The notes under the pieces: generated by a model | The model's database searches: none | Told to the model about the DNA's origin: nothing | Seen by the model: the letters and a program-made list of their open reading frames with translations, nothing else | Shown: piece by piece, positions 4,663 to 5,416 of the stretch | Layout of the letters: each line of letters begins with the position of its first letter | Position numbering within the stretch: position 1 is the first letter of the stretch | Made by a program: the position numbers and the translations under genes | Source: Prevotellaceae bacterium UBA1716 | GTDB taxonomy: Bacteria; Bacteroidota; Bacteroidia; Bacteroidales; Bacteroidaceae | NCBI GenBank assembly: GCA_002317225.1 | Contig: DCIW01000188.1 | Location: 1-5,416, forward strand | Direction of reading: 5' to 3' | DNA length: 5,416 bases

Positions 4663-5416
4663 ATGAAAAAATTCTTCAAATGGGCACTTATCACTCTTAT
4701 TGCCCTCATTTTCATCGGAACATTTGTGTTCCTCTACAAGAAGTCGCAACCTAAGGAAGATGTGTACGAAATCTGTACAGTCGAAATTAAGGATCTTGAG
4801 CGTTCAACTATCGTTACCGGTAAGATTGAACCACGAGACGAAGTTAATGTGAAGCCACAGATTTCGGGTATCATCACCGAACTCTATAAGCGTGCGGGAG
4901 ATGTTGTCTCTAAGGATGAAGTGATTGCTAAAGTGAAAGTTATCCCAGAAATGTCGACAATCAGCAATGCCGAAAGCAACGTGAAACTTCAGGAGATTTC
5001 GCTTCGTCAAGCACAAACAGACTATGATCGTATGAAGAATCTTTATAACGATAAAGTTGTTAGTGCCGAAGATTTTGAGAAGGCAGAAGTGACTCTCAAG
5101 AATGCAAAGCAGAATCTTCTTCAAGCTAAGGACGCACTTAATATCGCTCGCGAGGGTGTATCACTTTCAAATGCAAAGATGTCCACAACACTTATCCGTT
5201 CTACAATTGACGGTCTTATTCTCGATGTACCGGTCAAGGTGGGTAACTCGGTCATTCTTTCTAACTCGTTCAACGATGGTACTACTATTGCAGTTGTTGC
5301 AGATATGAGCAAACTTATTTTCCGCGGAAATATCGATGAGACTGAAGTTGGAAGAATTGTTGAAGGTATGCCTGTAAGCATTTCTGTAGGCGCAATTCAA
5401 GACCTCAAGATTGATG
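4663..5416 (+). CDS. HlyD/MacA-type periplasmic adaptor (membrane fusion protein), 5' part
   Basis: The first 251 codons are present and the frame runs off the right edge without a stop. Domains in order: a cytoplasmic MKKFFK with membrane anchor at about 7-25; the first half of the lipoyl/barrel-sandwich domain (about 35-93, with GKIEPRDEVNVKPQISGII and the turn RAGDVVSKDEVIAKV); a short coiled-coil hairpin (about 99-170, rich in Gln, Ala, Leu and Lys); the second lipoyl half (about 174-198, LIRSTIDGLILDVPVKVGNSV); and the start of the beta-barrel domain (about 208-251, VVADMSKLIFRGNIDETEVGRI). Probably 120 to 170 residues are missing compared with usual MacA-like adaptors. It would form the periplasmic ring linking the permease pair to a TolC-type outer-membrane channel. 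The ATG at 4663 is chosen because it gives a complete signal anchor; it lies 5 bases after the repeat element. Cys38 follows the anchor by too far to be a lipobox. Confidence 0.93.
   Translation, partial: MKKFFKWALITLIALIFIGTFVFLYKKSQPKEDVYEICTVEIKDLERSTIVTGKIEPRDEVNVKPQISGIITELYKRAGDVVSKDEVIAKVKVIPEMSTISNAESNVKLQEISLRQAQTDYDRMKNLYNDKVVSAEDFEKAEVTLKNAKQNLLQAKDALNIAREGVSLSNAKMSTTLIRSTIDGLILDVPVKVGNSVILSNSFNDGTTIAVVADMSKLIFRGNIDETEVGRIVEGMPVSISVGAIQDLKID

Overview
The window looks like part of a chromosome from an anaerobic Bacteroidales species, perhaps Prevotella-like. This is an inference from four things: the gene content (a DUF2807 'head GIN' lipoprotein beside a split MacB-type exporter), A-rich start regions without clear Shine-Dalgarno sequences, moderate GC content, and GC-rich palindromic intergenic elements. 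No rRNA or other species-level marker is present.

All genes lie on the + strand and look like one operon. From left to right they are: the 3' end of a GntR/YtrA-type regulator (1-272); a lipoprotein built of repeated Asn-Gly-Ala-Gly-Asp turns (300-1169); an ABC ATPase of the MacB/LolD/FtsE class (1166-1861); two different MacB/FtsX-type permeases (2016-3269 and 3266-4522); and the 5' part of a HlyD/MacA-type periplasmic adaptor (4663 to the window end). Two junctions are 4-base ATGA overlaps and one is a 27-base gap. The expected machine is a tripartite exporter: one ATPase driving a permease heterodimer, joined by the adaptor to an outer-membrane channel that is not in the window. Its substrate cannot be read from the sequence. 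The GntR protein is the likely local repressor, and the lipoprotein a possible envelope-side accessory.

The most unusual content is non-coding. The only two wide gaps in the operon (1862-2015 and 4523-4662) are each filled almost exactly by a copy of the same GC-rich, palindromic, non-coding element (1871-2013 and 4524-4657), in the same orientation. The second copy has 34-base imperfect terminal inverted repeats. Each copy begins 1 to 9 bases after a stop codon and ends 2 to 5 bases before the next ATG, so it supplies the leader and the likely ribosome-entry region of the downstream gene. Without the elements the gaps would be about 11 and 6 bases. This resembles a miniature mobile element (MITE/REP-like) that has colonised operon junctions and may set translation of the first permease and the adaptor. 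No wholly new protein system is evident; the element and the lipoprotein-exporter coupling are the points most worth following.
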